DNA of 64,000 nucleotides, from assembly GCF_044962685.1 (NCBI RefSeq), contig NZ_JBBKTX010000018.1, positions 1 to 64,000 on the forward strand, written 5' to 3'. The DNA is from Oceanobacter antarcticus. GTDB taxonomy: Bacteria > Pseudomonadota > Gammaproteobacteria > Pseudomonadales > Oceanobacteraceae. Both the position numbers and the translations under genes were made by a program. This document shows, in pieces, positions 41,309-50,507 of the stretch. Below the pieces are notes generated by a model, which was given only the letters and a program-made list of their open reading frames with translations, ran no database searches and was not told the DNA's origin. Every line of letters starts with the position of its first letter. The first letter of the stretch is position 1.

Positions 41309-42313
41309 ATGACGGCGCGTACGCTCTGTGTCTGGTTGAATATCTGGTTTCGGCATCTTGGCGGCTTGTTGGTGCTGACCCTGATGCTGGTGCTGTTGGT
41401 TGAAGCTGGCCGTCATGGCCACTGGCTGGGCTCCGATAACGGGTTTGCTGCCAGCGCACCATCATTTGTATGGCTGTTGTTTATGGGGGTGCTCTGGTGC
41501 TGTTTTTTCCCTCGTAATGTTCAACAGCTCTGGCCGTCTGGCTGGATCGCCTTGTTGCTGGTGGGTCTGACTGCTGAAGTCTTACAGGCATATGGCTGGC
41601 CTGCTTCGGCCACCTTTGATCCGCTCGACCTGCTGGCTCTGCTGCTGGCATATATGACCTTGCTGGCGGCCCGTTCGTTAGGCTGGATGGCCAGCGCTCC
41701 GCCCTTTCCGTTTGATACTCGCCTGGCAGTACTGCCTGTTTCACTCCTGGCGTTGGGGTCGCAACTGGCCTGTACTCTCGATGATAACCCCTGTAATAGC
41801 GACGACAGCAGCCAGTGCAGCACGGCGATTGTGCTGACCAGAGAGGAATGGCGCGTGGCTATCGAGCCGGAATACGGCAATAACGCGACGCTGCAAATCA
41901 GCGGCAAGATTTACCAGCTGGAGCACTGGCTGGCGGTGATCGACAGCTATCGTGGCATTCATATTTTTGATGTCAGCGACAATCAGAATCCGATGCGGCA
42001 GGTCTACCTGCCGATTGCGGGTGTGACTGATGTCAGCATCAAGGACGACGTGCTTTACGCCAATGCCTTTACCGATCTGGTGGCGATCGATCTTGAAGCG
42101 CTGGAAAGCGGCACCTTTACCAGTGCCGGAGTGATTCGCAACTTGGATGTCTTCCGTTTTATCACCCCTGACAGCTTCTGGCAGAACGCCTGGTTCAGCG
42201 CAGCCGATGAACGTATCGCCAAGGGCTACGATACCGACAAAATTCTGATTGGATACATTGATCCTGACGGCCATACCTGGCTCTACGGTGAACAGGTGGA
42301 GGAACAGCCATGA
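41309..42313 (+). CDS. VanZ-like membrane domain fused to LVIVD-repeat domain
   Basis: The N-terminal ~125 residues have four hydrophobic segments and a VanZ-like signature (GLTAEVLQAYGW, FDPLDLLALLLAY). A second signal-like stretch ending LGSQLAC at about residue 155 follows, with a C-rich linker. The rest is LVIVD-repeat beta-propeller sequence (LAVIDSYRGIHIFDVSDNQN, VTDVSIKDDVLYANAF, LVAIDLEAL). The internal LAC looks like a lipobox, as if a lipoprotein gene had been joined to a VanZ-like gene. An ATG at 41687 just before this stretch could be an independent start. It overlaps the next lipoprotein gene by four bases. Confidence 0.7.
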   Translation: MTARTLCVWLNIWFRHLGGLLVLTLMLVLLVEAGRHGHWLGSDNGFAASAPSFVWLLFMGVLWCCFFPRNVQQLWPSGWIALLLVGLTAEVLQAYGWPASATFDPLDLLALLLAYMTLLAARSLGWMASAPPFPFDTRLAVLPVSLLALGSQLACTLDDNPCNSDDSSQCSTAIVLTREEWRVAIEPEYGNNATLQISGKIYQLEHWLAVIDSYRGIHIFDVSDNQNPMRQVYLPIAGVTDVSIKDDVLYANAFTDLVAIDLEALESGTFTSAGVIRNLDVFRFITPDSFWQNAWFSAADERIAKGYDTDKILIGYIDPDGHTWLYGEQVEEQP

Positions 42314-43068
42314 AGCACGGAAGGTTGTTTTTATTGTCGCTGTTGGCTCTGGTCGCTGTCTTGTCGGGCTGTGGTGCGGATACCGATAGCGCCAATGGTG
42401 CGGATGGTACAGCGGGTTCAACGTCGCGATTTACCATACAGCGCGGCTTTCTGATTGTGAGCGACAGCTCGATGGTCAAAAGTTTTTTAATCGACAGCGA
42501 AACCGGTGCCCTGTATGAGGCGGATAGCGTCTATGTCAATCGGGAAATCGAAACGGTTTTTCCTTATGGGGCGGATCGGGTGTTTCTGGGAACCACCACT
42601 GGAACCTTGATCGTCCATGTGGGAGCCGAGGGTTATCTGACGTATGAAACTGGCGTTGATCATGCTCGCAGCTGTGACCCGGTGATTGCCAACGGCAATA
42701 CCATGTATGTGACGCTGAGTAATGGCAGCGGCAGCTGTGGCGGCACGGAATACGATAATCATTTGATGATTTATGATATCACCAATCTGTACGCGCCAAC
42801 CTTACGCGGGCTGGTCGCGATCGACGAGCCAACCGGGCTGGCGCTTGACGGTGATAACCTGTTTGTCTGTTATGCCGGTGGTTTGAAACGTTTTGATGTC
42901 TCCGGTAGCTGGTCTGCGGTTGAAACCGGTGACTATGCTGATCTGGCGTGTAACGACATCATCATTGATGAGGAGGCGGACTATCTCACCACCGATGATG
43001 GCGTGTTGCTGGTGAACCTGTCGGATGACACACCGGTGCTGCTGTCGACAATCAGAGAAGGTCAGTAA
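42310..43068 (+). CDS. LVIVD-repeat lipoprotein
   Basis: The 252-residue protein has a lipoprotein signal with lipobox LSGC (C21). Beta-propeller-like repeats follow: FLIVSDSSMVKSFLIDSETG, HLMIYDITNLYAPTLRGLVA and KRFDVSG, with a C-terminal DDGVLLVNLSDDTP. It overlaps the preceding fusion gene (ATGA at 42310-42313), and both have the same type of propeller domain, so they likely form one complex at the envelope. Function is unknown. It converges on znuB. Confidence 0.8.
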   Translation: MKHGRLFLLSLLALVAVLSGCGADTDSANGADGTAGSTSRFTIQRGFLIVSDSSMVKSFLIDSETGALYEADSVYVNREIETVFPYGADRVFLGTTTGTLIVHVGAEGYLTYETGVDHARSCDPVIANGNTMYVTLSNGSGSCGGTEYDNHLMIYDITNLYAPTLRGLVAIDEPTGLALDGDNLFVCYAGGLKRFDVSGSWSAVETGDYADLACNDIIIDEEADYLTTDDGVLLVNLSDDTPVLLSTIREGQ

Positions 43069-43101
43069 GCACGCACAGTGCCGCAGTTTCCCCGAACCTG
43101 A

Positions 43102-43899
43102 TCAGCGCCGGGTAACCGCCATGCTGGCGACAAACAGCAGTGTGGCGGCGACCACCACACTTGGCCCGGCCGGGGTGTCCCACCAGAACGAAGCCGTCAT
43201 GCCCATCAGTACCGACAGAATGCCGACCAGGCTGGCAAACAGGGCCATTTGCTCGGGGGTGCGTGACAGGCTACGGGCCGCCGCCGGGGGAATAATCAGC
43301 ATGGCGCTGACCAGCAGGATGCCGACAATTTTCATTGCCAGGGCAATCACCAACGCCAGCATCAGAATCAGCAATAACTGCAGTCGTGCCACCGGATAGC
43401 CGTCAATAGTGGCCAGTTCCGGGCTGACGGTGGTCGCCAGCAAACCGCGCCATTGCCAGATAATCAGGCCGATACAGACCACCGCCGCTAGCGCGACCAG
43501 CAAGGTATCGTTACTGGTCACCGCCAGTAAATCGCCAAACAGGTAACCCATCAGATCAACCCGCACATCCTGCGCCAGGCTCAGTACCACCAGCCCGACA
43601 GCCAGCATGCTGTGGGAAATAATCCCCAGCAAGGTATCGGAGGAGAGCGACATGACACGTTGCATCGGATACAGCAATAGCGCCAGTACCAGCGAGCTGA
43701 GCAGCAGCGCCAGGGTTGGGTGAATATCGGAAATCACCCCCAGGGTAATCCCCAGCAGCGCTCCGTGTGCCAGCGTATCGCCAAAAAACGCCATCCGTCG
43801 CCATACAACAAAGCTGCCCAGTGGCCCGGTGACGCAAGCCAGCAGCAAACCGCTGAAGAGTGGCATCAGCCACCAGTAAGACATCATCAGAGCGTTCAT
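43102..43899 (-). CDS. znuB: Zinc ABC transporter permease ZnuB
   Basis: The 265-residue protein has about eight membrane helices with the ABC-3 signature (GPLGSFVVWRRMAFFGDTLA, HGALLGI, VGILLVSAMLIIPPAAARSL). It is the membrane channel of the high-affinity zinc importer. I start at ATG 43899, where the family N-terminus begins and the start overlaps the znuC stop by four bases (43896-43899); the frame extends 17 codons further inside znuC. Confidence 0.94.
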   Translation of the reverse strand: MNALMMSYWWLMPLFSGLLLACVTGPLGSFVVWRRMAFFGDTLAHGALLGITLGVISDIHPTLALLLSSLVLALLLYPMQRVMSLSSDTLLGIISHSMLAVGLVVLSLAQDVRVDLMGYLFGDLLAVTSNDTLLVALAAVVCIGLIIWQWRGLLATTVSPELATIDGYPVARLQLLLILMLALVIALAMKIVGILLVSAMLIIPPAAARSLSRTPEQMALFASLVGILSVLMGMTASFWWDTPAGPSVVVAATLLFVASMAVTRR

Positions 43900-44663
43900 G
43901 GCTGGCTGGTTTCCGCAGTCTGGTCGTGATCGATATGGCCATCCAGACAATGCTGGTGGTCATGATGGTGGGTGTAATGGGCAATCGGCGCGGTACGTTG
44001 GCCAAACAGTTGCTGGTACGCCTCACTGCCGGAGACATGATCCGGGTGACCAGAACAGCAGATATGGCCATTCATGCAGATCACTTCGTCGGTGGCCGCC
44101 ATCACCAGATGCAGATCGTGAGAGACCATTAATACGCCGCAACCGAGTTCGTCGCGCAGGGTTGGGATCAGCCGGTAGAGTTCGTGCTGGCCCTGAACAT
44201 CGACACCCTGGACGGGTTCATCCAGTACGAGCAGGTCGGGCTTGAGTAGCAGTGCCCTGGCCAGTAACACCCGTTGCCATTCGCCGCCGGATAAATCCTG
44301 AATATCCTGATCGGTCAGTAGCTGGATGCCCAATCGCTGGATCCAGCCGTGGATGGCGCTGTCACGTGCTCCCCGAGCCAGCCGCAAAAATCCGAGCACA
44401 GTCAGGGGCAGTCGCGGTTCCAGTTGTAAATGTTGCGGCATATAACCGACGGTAAGGGCTTTACGGTGCCAGACCGAGCCGGAATCGATGCTTTCCAGTC
44501 CCAGCAAGACGCGGATCAGCGTCGACTTGCCACAGCCGTTGGGGCCAATCAGCGTCAGGATCTGGCCAGCATGCAACTCCAGGTTAATATCGGTTAATAC
44601 TTGTTTGTGGCGACGCTTGAGGTTCAGTCCGGTTGCTTTTAACAGCAGGGTCGCTTCAGACAT
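43896..44663 (-). CDS. znuC: Zinc ABC transporter ATPase ZnuC
   Basis: The 255-residue ATPase has Walker A GPNGCGKST, signature LSGGEWQRVLLARAL, Walker B LLVLDEP and the H-loop SHDLH. Its C-terminal tail is histidine-rich (HYTHHHDHQH), typical of ZnuC. It overlaps zur by eight bases and znuB by four, giving a zur-znuC-znuB operon read leftwards. Confidence 0.95.
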   Translation of the reverse strand: MSEATLLLKATGLNLKRRHKQVLTDINLELHAGQILTLIGPNGCGKSTLIRVLLGLESIDSGSVWHRKALTVGYMPQHLQLEPRLPLTVLGFLRLARGARDSAIHGWIQRLGIQLLTDQDIQDLSGGEWQRVLLARALLLKPDLLVLDEPVQGVDVQGQHELYRLIPTLRDELGCGVLMVSHDLHLVMAATDEVICMNGHICCSGHPDHVSGSEAYQQLFGQRTAPIAHYTHHHDHQHCLDGHIDHDQTAETSQP

Positions 44664-45156
44664 GGAGAGTATCCGTTTGTCCAGATTCGGCCTGGCAGCC
44701 GGGGCAGAGGCCGGTCAGCTCGGTCAGCTGGTGGCGTACTTGCACTCCCAGGACTTGCTCCACTTGTCGGGTCAGAGCCTGCAGCTTGTCGTCCGGTAAT
44801 TCCTGCGCCTGGCCACAGCATTCGCAAATAAAAAAACAAACCGGATGGCTTGAGCCAGGATGGCTGCAACCGACATAGGCATTGAGTGAATGCAGGCGAT
44901 GCACCAACCCCAGATCGAGCAGGAAATCCAGTGCCCGATAGACAGTGGGCGGCGCGGAATTAAAGCCATCACTGGCCAGTGCGGGCAGTAATTCATAGGC
45001 GCCAACCGGTTTGTGGCTTTGCCAGATCAGTTCCAGTACCCGTTGTCGTACTCGGGTCAGGCGCGCCCCTTTGTCGTTGCACAGTGCCTGGGCCTGACTC
45101 AGCGCCTTTGTGACGCAGTGCGTATGATTGTGGGGTTGGTACACATTCTGGCTCAT
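44656..45156 (-). CDS. zur: Zinc uptake regulator Zur (Fur family)
   Basis: The 166-residue protein has the Fur-family winged helix (TRVRQRVLELIWQSHKPVGA; PPTVYRALDFLLDLGLVHRL) and a zinc-binding C-terminal domain with FICECCGQ and LCPGCQAE. With zinc it represses the uptake genes. It is divergent from znuA across 57 bases that contain a 23-base palindromic operator. Its position next to znuABC makes Zur, rather than Fur, the call. Confidence 0.94.
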   Translation of the reverse strand: MSQNVYQPHNHTHCVTKALSQAQALCNDKGARLTRVRQRVLELIWQSHKPVGAYELLPALASDGFNSAPPTVYRALDFLLDLGLVHRLHSLNAYVGCSHPGSSHPVCFFICECCGQAQELPDDKLQALTRQVEQVLGVQVRHQLTELTGLCPGCQAESGQTDTLHV

Positions 45157-45162
45157 GGATGG

Positions 45163-45185
45163 GCAACCTTAGGTTATAATGTTGC
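45163..45185. promoter_or_regulatory. Putative Zur operator overlapping the znuA -10 element
   Basis: GCAACCTTAGG-T-TATAATGTTGC is a 23-base imperfect palindrome: GCAAC and GTTGC at the ends pair, and TTA/TAA pair inside, at the spacing of known Zur boxes. It contains a perfect TATAAT (45175-45180). Its location between zur and znuA fits repression of both directions. Confidence 0.7.
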
Positions 45186-45213
45186 AATTTTACGAAAGAC
45201 TGAACGAGACACA

Positions 45214-46191
45214 ATGAAGAAAGTGATATTTTTGCTGTTATTGGTACTTCTGGGTGCCACTACGCCAGCGTTTGCTGATACCGACATGACCAGCTCATCC
45301 GGGCAAACCGCCAAACCGGCGCCGATGGTACTGGCCAGTGTGCATCCGTTGGCGCTGGTCGCCGCCTCGGTGATTCCGGCTGAGCGGCTGCGGGTACTGG
45401 TGCCACCCGGCATGACACCGCACGATTTTGCCCTGCGTCCTTCCGACATCGATCTAATCCAGAGCGCCGATATTATTCTCTGGGCCGGGCCGGTGACCGA
45501 GCCGTACCTGAAAGGTTTTGCCACTCGCTGGCCCGACAAGATGTGGATTAATGTTGCCGAGCTGGGCCAGCAGAGTCCGATTCAGGATCCACACTGGTGG
45601 CTGTCGCCCGACATCATGAAGCAGGCTCAGCAGCAGTTGGCGCAGCGGGTGGGTCGTGATCCTGCGGTGTTTGCCAACGCGGTGGATCTGGCGGTAGCGG
45701 CGGCGCGGCAATTACTGCAGCCGGTGCAGCAGCGAGGCTTTTTTGTCTTTCACCGCGCCTACGACCACTGGGTCGCCGCCATGGGTCTGAATCAGGTGGG
45801 TTCCTTTACTCTCAGTCCAGAACAAAAGCCAGGCATCCGCACACTGCAGACCATGCGTTCACAGTTATTGAGCGGCGAAGTGGTGTGTGTCTTCAGTGAG
45901 CCGGAGTTTTCACCGGCACTGGTGGATCGGATTGTTGAGGGGATTAACGTTGGTCGCGGTGAGCTGGATCCGATGGCGTTGCAAATTGATATTACCAGTG
46001 ATGCCTATCCGGCGTTGATTGCTGATATGGCCCAGCGCGCCAAAGCCTGCCTGGAAGCCGTAGCGGTGAATGCTGCTGGCTTAACGCCGGACACCGACCT
46101 CGACAAGGCGTCACTGATCTTGCAAGAGCAGGATGACAGTATCGATTTGCCACTTCGCAGCCATACCCATGAAGCCGGCCACAGCCATTAA
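45214..46191 (+). CDS. znuA: Zinc-binding periplasmic protein ZnuA
   Basis: The 325-residue protein has a signal peptide (to about A22, ending AFAD). The three zinc-ligand histidine regions of ZnuA are visible: ASVHPLALV, DPHWWLSPD and VFHRAYDHW. The histidine-rich loop found in some ZnuA proteins is missing, but the C-terminus carries SHTHEAGHSH. ATG 45214 is the first start after the Zur operator; the open frame upstream runs into zur. It delivers zinc to ZnuBC. Confidence 0.93.
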   Translation: MKKVIFLLLLVLLGATTPAFADTDMTSSSGQTAKPAPMVLASVHPLALVAASVIPAERLRVLVPPGMTPHDFALRPSDIDLIQSADIILWAGPVTEPYLKGFATRWPDKMWINVAELGQQSPIQDPHWWLSPDIMKQAQQQLAQRVGRDPAVFANAVDLAVAAARQLLQPVQQRGFFVFHRAYDHWVAAMGLNQVGSFTLSPEQKPGIRTLQTMRSQLLSGEVVCVFSEPEFSPALVDRIVEGINVGRGELDPMALQIDITSDAYPALIADMAQRAKACLEAVAVNAAGLTPDTDLDKASLILQEQDDSIDLPLRSHTHEAGHSH

Positions 46192-46241
46192 CGAACAGCC
46201 ATTAACAGCTCGGCCAGTATAATCTAGCGAAGCGGGACACC

Positions 46242-46267
46242 CAGGCTGGCTGCAAGATGCCAGCCTG
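46242..46267 (+). terminator. Hairpin after znuA
   Basis: CAGGCTGGC (46242-46250) and GCCAGCCTG (46259-46267) form a nine-base stem with an eight-base loop, 50 bases after the znuA stop. The T run is weak (TTAG). Confidence 0.6.
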
Positions 46268-46316
46268 TTAGAATGACGCTCAATTCAGGCAGCTATCCGG
46301 TAAGCGAGCACCCTTC

Positions 46317-47720
46317 ATGTCTCAGCCATCTCCTTCCTTCGATCTCCCGTTAGCGATTATCACTCTGGCCGCAGGCAAAGGTTCGCGGATGCGCTCCGAC
46401 TTGCCCAAAGTGCTGCACACGCTGGCTGGCAAACCCATGCTGCAACACGTGCTGGACAGCGCCAGTCAGCTCGCCGGTGCTCGTCAGTATGTGGTTATTG
46501 GTCACGGTGCCGAACAGGTGCAAGCGGCCATTGCGCAGGACGTTTGCTGGGCCATACAGCAACAACAACAAGGGACTGGCCACGCGGTTGCCCAAGCACT
46601 GCCGGAGGTGCCGGACGATGCGCTGGTGCTGGTGTTATACGGTGACGTCCCCTTGATCACCCCCGCAACGTTGTCGGCGCTACTGCAACAAACCCATGCC
46701 TCCAAAGGACAGGAAGGCGGCTTGGCATTACTGACAATTGAGCTGGTTGATGCCACTGGGTATGGCCGTATTGTGCGCGACGAAAGCGGCAACATTCAGG
46801 CCATCGTGGAGCATAAAGACGCAACCCCGGAACAGCGCGCTATTGGTGAAGTGAACACCGGCATTCTGGCGGTGTCAGCCAGTCATCTGCGACGCTGGTT
46901 GCCGTTGTTGTCGGCCAACAATGTGCAGGGCGAATATTACCTGACCGATATTGTGGCGCTGGCCGTGGCAGAAGGTATTGCGGTGCGGGCAATCCATCCA
47001 CAGCATGAGCACGAGGTTCAGGGGGTGAATGACCGACTGCAATTGGCCGGACTGGAACGGGTGTTTCAACGGCAGCAGGCGGATAATCTGCTGCGACTCG
47101 GAGTCGCATTGGCAGATCCAGCCCGGCTGGATATTCGTGGTTCACTGACGGTGGGGCACGATGTGGCGATTGATGTAGGCTGTATCTTTGAAGGTGATGT
47201 CATCCTGGGCGATGGGGTGACGATTGGTCCTTACTGTGTGATACGCAACAGCCAGCTGGCAGCAGCAACACGAGTTGAAGCCTATTGCCATATTGATGAA
47301 GCCGCCGTGGCGCAAGCCTGTGTGGTTGGCCCTTATGCCCGCTTGCGGCCAGGGGCAGATCTCGCTAATGGCGCAAGGGTCGGTAATTTCTGCGAAGTAA
47401 AAAAAGCCCACATCGGGGCTGGCTCGAAGGTGAATCACCTCAGCTATATTGGTGATGCCGAGGTTGGTACCAACGTCAATATTGGCGCTGGCACCATCAC
47501 TTGTAACTACGATGGCGTGAACAAGGCATTAACCCGTATTGGTGACAACGCCTTTATTGGTTCCAACTCGGCGCTGGTGGCGCCGGTTGCTATTGGAGCC
47601 AATGTCACCATCGGCGCGGGATCTGTGATTGTCAGCCCGGTTGCTGATCACCAACTGGCGATTGCGCGCGGCAAGCAACGAAATATCGATGGCTGGCAGC
47701 GGCCGGTGAAAAAGTGCTGA
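46317..47720 (+). CDS. glmU: Bifunctional GlcN-1-P acetyltransferase / GlcNAc-1-P uridyltransferase
   Basis: GlmU makes UDP-GlcNAc for peptidoglycan and LPS. The 467-residue protein has an N-terminal pyrophosphorylase domain (AAGKGSRMRSDLPKVLHTLA; GTGHAVAQALPE; LYGDVPLI) and a C-terminal left-handed beta-helix acetyltransferase domain (RPGADLANGARVGNFCEVKK; NIGAGTITCNYDGVNK). Length is slightly above the 456 of E. coli. It stands alone, with hairpins on both sides. Confidence 0.97.
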   Translation: MSQPSPSFDLPLAIITLAAGKGSRMRSDLPKVLHTLAGKPMLQHVLDSASQLAGARQYVVIGHGAEQVQAAIAQDVCWAIQQQQQGTGHAVAQALPEVPDDALVLVLYGDVPLITPATLSALLQQTHASKGQEGGLALLTIELVDATGYGRIVRDESGNIQAIVEHKDATPEQRAIGEVNTGILAVSASHLRRWLPLLSANNVQGEYYLTDIVALAVAEGIAVRAIHPQHEHEVQGVNDRLQLAGLERVFQRQQADNLLRLGVALADPARLDIRGSLTVGHDVAIDVGCIFEGDVILGDGVTIGPYCVIRNSQLAAATRVEAYCHIDEAAVAQACVVGPYARLRPGADLANGARVGNFCEVKKAHIGAGSKVNHLSYIGDAEVGTNVNIGAGTITCNYDGVNKALTRIGDNAFIGSNSALVAPVAIGANVTIGAGSVIVSPVADHQLAIARGKQRNIDGWQRPVKKC

Positions 47721-47772
47721 AAGCACTGAACTGATGGAAATCAGACTACTGATACTGATCCGTGTAGGCGTA

Positions 47773-47794
47773 GGGCGGGCTTTATTCCCCGCCC
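47773..47794. terminator. Hairpin between convergent glmU and tolC
   Basis: GGGCGGG (47773-47779) and CCCGCCC (47788-47794) form a GC-rich stem with an eight-base loop containing TTTATT. It lies 52 bases after the glmU stop and 17 bases before the tolC stop and likely serves both genes. Confidence 0.65.
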
Positions 47795-47811
47795 ACCTTG
47801 CCTTGCGCTGT

Positions 47812-49158
47812 TTAGGCCTTCAGCCAGCTGTTCAACACATCAATATCCTGTTCACTCAGGGTTCCGGCGTAAAACTTCAGATTGAGCAAATTAATGATGT
47901 AGTCATAACGGGCATTGGCGTAATCACGTTGGGCACTGAACAGGTTTTTCTGTGCGTTCAGTACCTCGACGATGTTACGGGTGCCGACCTGATAGCCGGT
48001 TTCAGTGGCTTTCAGGGCACTTTGTGCCGAGGTGATGACTTGCTTGCGGGCGTTGATGTTCTGGACGCTGGTTTGCAATTGGCGGAACAGGCTGCGGATG
48101 TTCTGTTTTACGCCGCGACGCTGTTGTTCCAGTTGGTAGTCGGCGGTAGCCAGGTTGCTGGCGGACTGTTTACTCTGCGCGTACAGGGAACCACCGCTAA
48201 ACAATGGCATGGAAACCGTCAGGCCAATGGTGCTGACCGTTGAATCGGTCGGGTCAGGTGTATAGGTTGGTGCACTGTCACCAGTAGTATAGCTGGCGCT
48301 GAGATTGACGGTTGGCAGCCGATTGGAGCGGGTTGCATTGCGCTGCAGACGTACGCCCTCTTTCTGTGCGATCGCCATGCGAATACCGGCGTATTTCTCC
48401 AGACCTGATTCGACCCAGGAGGAGACATCCGCAGGAGCAGGCATCTGCATTTTGACATCGCTCTGCAAGCTGGCAATGTCGTCGTAACGTTGGCCAGTCA
48501 GGACTTCCAGAGCTTCATAGCTGACGTCCAGGGCCGCCTGCAGGCTCAGCAGGTTGACGGCAGACAGGTCGTAGCTGGCCTGTGCTTCATGAACGTCGGT
48601 AATGGCAATCAGGCCGACATCAAAACGCTGGCGGGTTTGTTCCAGTGAGCGCTTGACCGCACGCTCTTCGGCCTTGCCGGTTTCAAGGTTGTCGGCCGCC
48701 CGCAGGATATCAAAATAGGCTTGGGCAGTACGTACCAGCAGTTGTTGCTCCGCCAGTTGCAGCTGGGATTCGTAGCTGCTGTCCACGGTTTTGGCTGCCT
48801 GATAGGTATACCAGCTGTTGAGGTTAAACAGTGTTTGGGAAGCAGTCAGTTGTAGCGAACCAAGCTCATAATCGGCTTTGTTGGTCGATACTGAATAGTC
48901 GTTATTCTGGATAATATTCACGATGCTGGCACCATCGGCTTCAACATCATAGTGCGTGTAGCTGTAGGACGCCTGGGCTTGAGGCAAAATAGCACCGCGA
49001 GCAATCATCACGTTATAGCTATTTGCTTCCCGCGTTGCTCTGGCGGCGGCAATTTCCGCGTCGTTGCTGGCCGCCTGGCGGTAAATGGTGCTAAGGTCAC
49101 TCGCTGTAGCGACACTGGATGCCAGTACCAGGGCTGAGATGGAAAGCAGTTTTTTCAT
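47812..49158 (-). CDS. tolC: Outer membrane channel TolC
   Basis: TolC is the trimeric exit duct for tripartite efflux pumps and type I secretion. The 448-residue protein has a signal peptide (MKKLLSISALVLASSVATAS). Two OEP repeats follow, with the helical hairpins (LVRTAQAYFDILRAADNLET; TDVHEAQASYDLSAVN; GTRNIVEVLNAQKNLFSAQR). I start at ATG 49158, with AAAGG upstream; the frame extends 26 codons more. Its divergent neighbours (nudF-yqiB-cpdA-yqiA-parE) are the standard gammaproteobacterial set. It could serve export of the giant protein or MATE-independent efflux, but no linked pump is here. Confidence 0.95.
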   Translation of the reverse strand: MKKLLSISALVLASSVATASDLSTIYRQAASNDAEIAAARATREANSYNVMIARGAILPQAQASYSYTHYDVEADGASIVNIIQNNDYSVSTNKADYELGSLQLTASQTLFNLNSWYTYQAAKTVDSSYESQLQLAEQQLLVRTAQAYFDILRAADNLETGKAEERAVKRSLEQTRQRFDVGLIAITDVHEAQASYDLSAVNLLSLQAALDVSYEALEVLTGQRYDDIASLQSDVKMQMPAPADVSSWVESGLEKYAGIRMAIAQKEGVRLQRNATRSNRLPTVNLSASYTTGDSAPTYTPDPTDSTVSTIGLTVSMPLFSGGSLYAQSKQSASNLATADYQLEQQRRGVKQNIRSLFRQLQTSVQNINARKQVITSAQSALKATETGYQVGTRNIVEVLNAQKNLFSAQRDYANARYDYIINLLNLKFYAGTLSEQDIDVLNSWLKA

Positions 49159-49312
49159 GGCAAAACCTTTGCTGAATCCTGGAAAGTAGACTGCCAACGA
49201 GTTTATCAGAAAAAAACCAGTGGCCCGTGGTGGCATTGTGCATGCGTTCAGAACAGTGCGTGCCTGTGGCTAATCACAAATATTCTTGTCCAGTAATATA
49301 GTCAGGTCAAGC

Positions 49313-49929
49313 ATGGATTACGCAGATACAACGCCAGGTCATGAAGATTGGGTGCTCACGCGCAAGGATGTGGCTTATCAGGGCTTCTTTCGTATCGAAC
49401 GCCTGTGGCTGCGTCACAAGACCTTTGCGGGTGGCTGGACTGACACTTTTTGCCGTGAGTTGTTCGAGCGCGGAGAAGTGGTGTGCGTGCTGTTGTATGA
49501 CCCCAAACAGGATTTACTGGTATTAACCGAACAGTTTCGGGTTGGTGCCCTCGCTGATGATCAGACCCCCTGGTTGACTGAGCTGGTAGCAGGGATGATC
49601 GAACCCGGAGAGTCGGTGGAGCAGGTGGCTGCTCGCGAGGCGATGGAAGAGGCTGGTTGTCAGTTTTACCAGCTGCTGCCGATTTATCGTTACTGGTCTT
49701 CTCCTGGGGGCAGCAGTGAACGGGTTCATCTCTATATTGTGGGTTACTGGATAGCCATGGCGTTGGCGGTATTCATGGATTGCCAGACGAGCATGAAGAT
49801 ATCCGCTTGTGCCTGATGAGTTTTGAAGCCGCCTGGCAGGCGTTTGACACAGGTAAAATTAACAATGCAGCCACTATTATTGCGCTGCAGTGGATGAAAA
49901 TTCATCACAGTGAATTACGCCAGTGCTGA
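49313..49929 (+). pseudogene. nudF: ADP-ribose pyrophosphatase NudF, frameshifted
   Basis: The N-terminal 140 residues match NudF (DVAYQGFFRIERLWLRHKTF; ELVAGMIEPGESVEQVAARE and AMEEAGC, the intact Nudix box; SPGGSSERVHLYIVG). After YIVGY the frame changes: the expected C-terminus (HGVGGIHGLPDEHEDIRLCL; FDTGKINNAATIIALQWMK) is encoded one frame away from base 49750 and ends at TGA 49927-49929. A single missing base between about 49742 and 49750 explains it. As it stands, the frame closes at 49816. This is either a real pseudogene or a sequencing error; the intact downstream codons suggest it is recent. NudF hydrolyses ADP-ribose. Confidence 0.88.
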
Positions 49930-49974
49930 GCGACTGCTGCAGTGCTGATTCATTGTGCAACCTTGATTGTGATT

Positions 49975-50460
49975 ATGAGCAACCGCACACGACAACGTTA
50001 TGTTCCTGACCTGTCTGTCTTATCCTCTCTTGGACAGGCCAACTATGCACGTCTGCAAAAACTGGTGCCAGATCACACTGTTGGTGTACAACATACGTAC
50101 AGCATGAGTAATGGCTCGCAACCCGCGCTCAGAATATCCGTTAAAATTGAGGCAAGTCACCGATACACCACTATGCTGAAAGTTGCCCAGTTTGATGAAA
50201 CGGCAAATTGGCTGGCTCCGCCGGTTATGAGTGTGCGCATGTACCACGATGTGCGCCTCGCGGAAGTGATTGGGTTTCAGAACGAGCGTGTCCGTGAAGG
50301 ACGCTACGACTATCCGAATGACAGGATGCGTTTGCCGGATGAAAAAACCCAGTTAAATCGCTTTTTGGCTGACTGGCTGGAACATTGTATTAAATTCGGA
50401 CATATTGATCAGGAAGTCGTATTGAGTCCTGGCAGGCATTCGCCAGCTGACGGCGTATAA
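49975..50460 (+). CDS. yqiB: YqiB-type DUF1249 protein
   Basis: The 161-residue protein matches YqiB (YVPDLSVLSSLGQANYARLQ; ALRISVKIEASHRYTTMLKV; MYHDVRLAEVIGFQ). Function is unknown; it is always found between nudF and cpdA. ATG 49975 begins the conserved part, although the ribosome binding site is weak; alternative in-frame starts lie 11 codons upstream. The C-terminus is about 20 residues longer than in E. coli and looks low-complexity. Confidence 0.85.
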   Translation: MSNRTRQRYVPDLSVLSSLGQANYARLQKLVPDHTVGVQHTYSMSNGSQPALRISVKIEASHRYTTMLKVAQFDETANWLAPPVMSVRMYHDVRLAEVIGFQNERVREGRYDYPNDRMRLPDEKTQLNRFLADWLEHCIKFGHIDQEVVLSPGRHSPADGV

Positions 50461-50507
50461 GGACATTTCCGGCTGGCAGGTAGCCTGGTATTTGATGGGA
50501 GTGGCGT

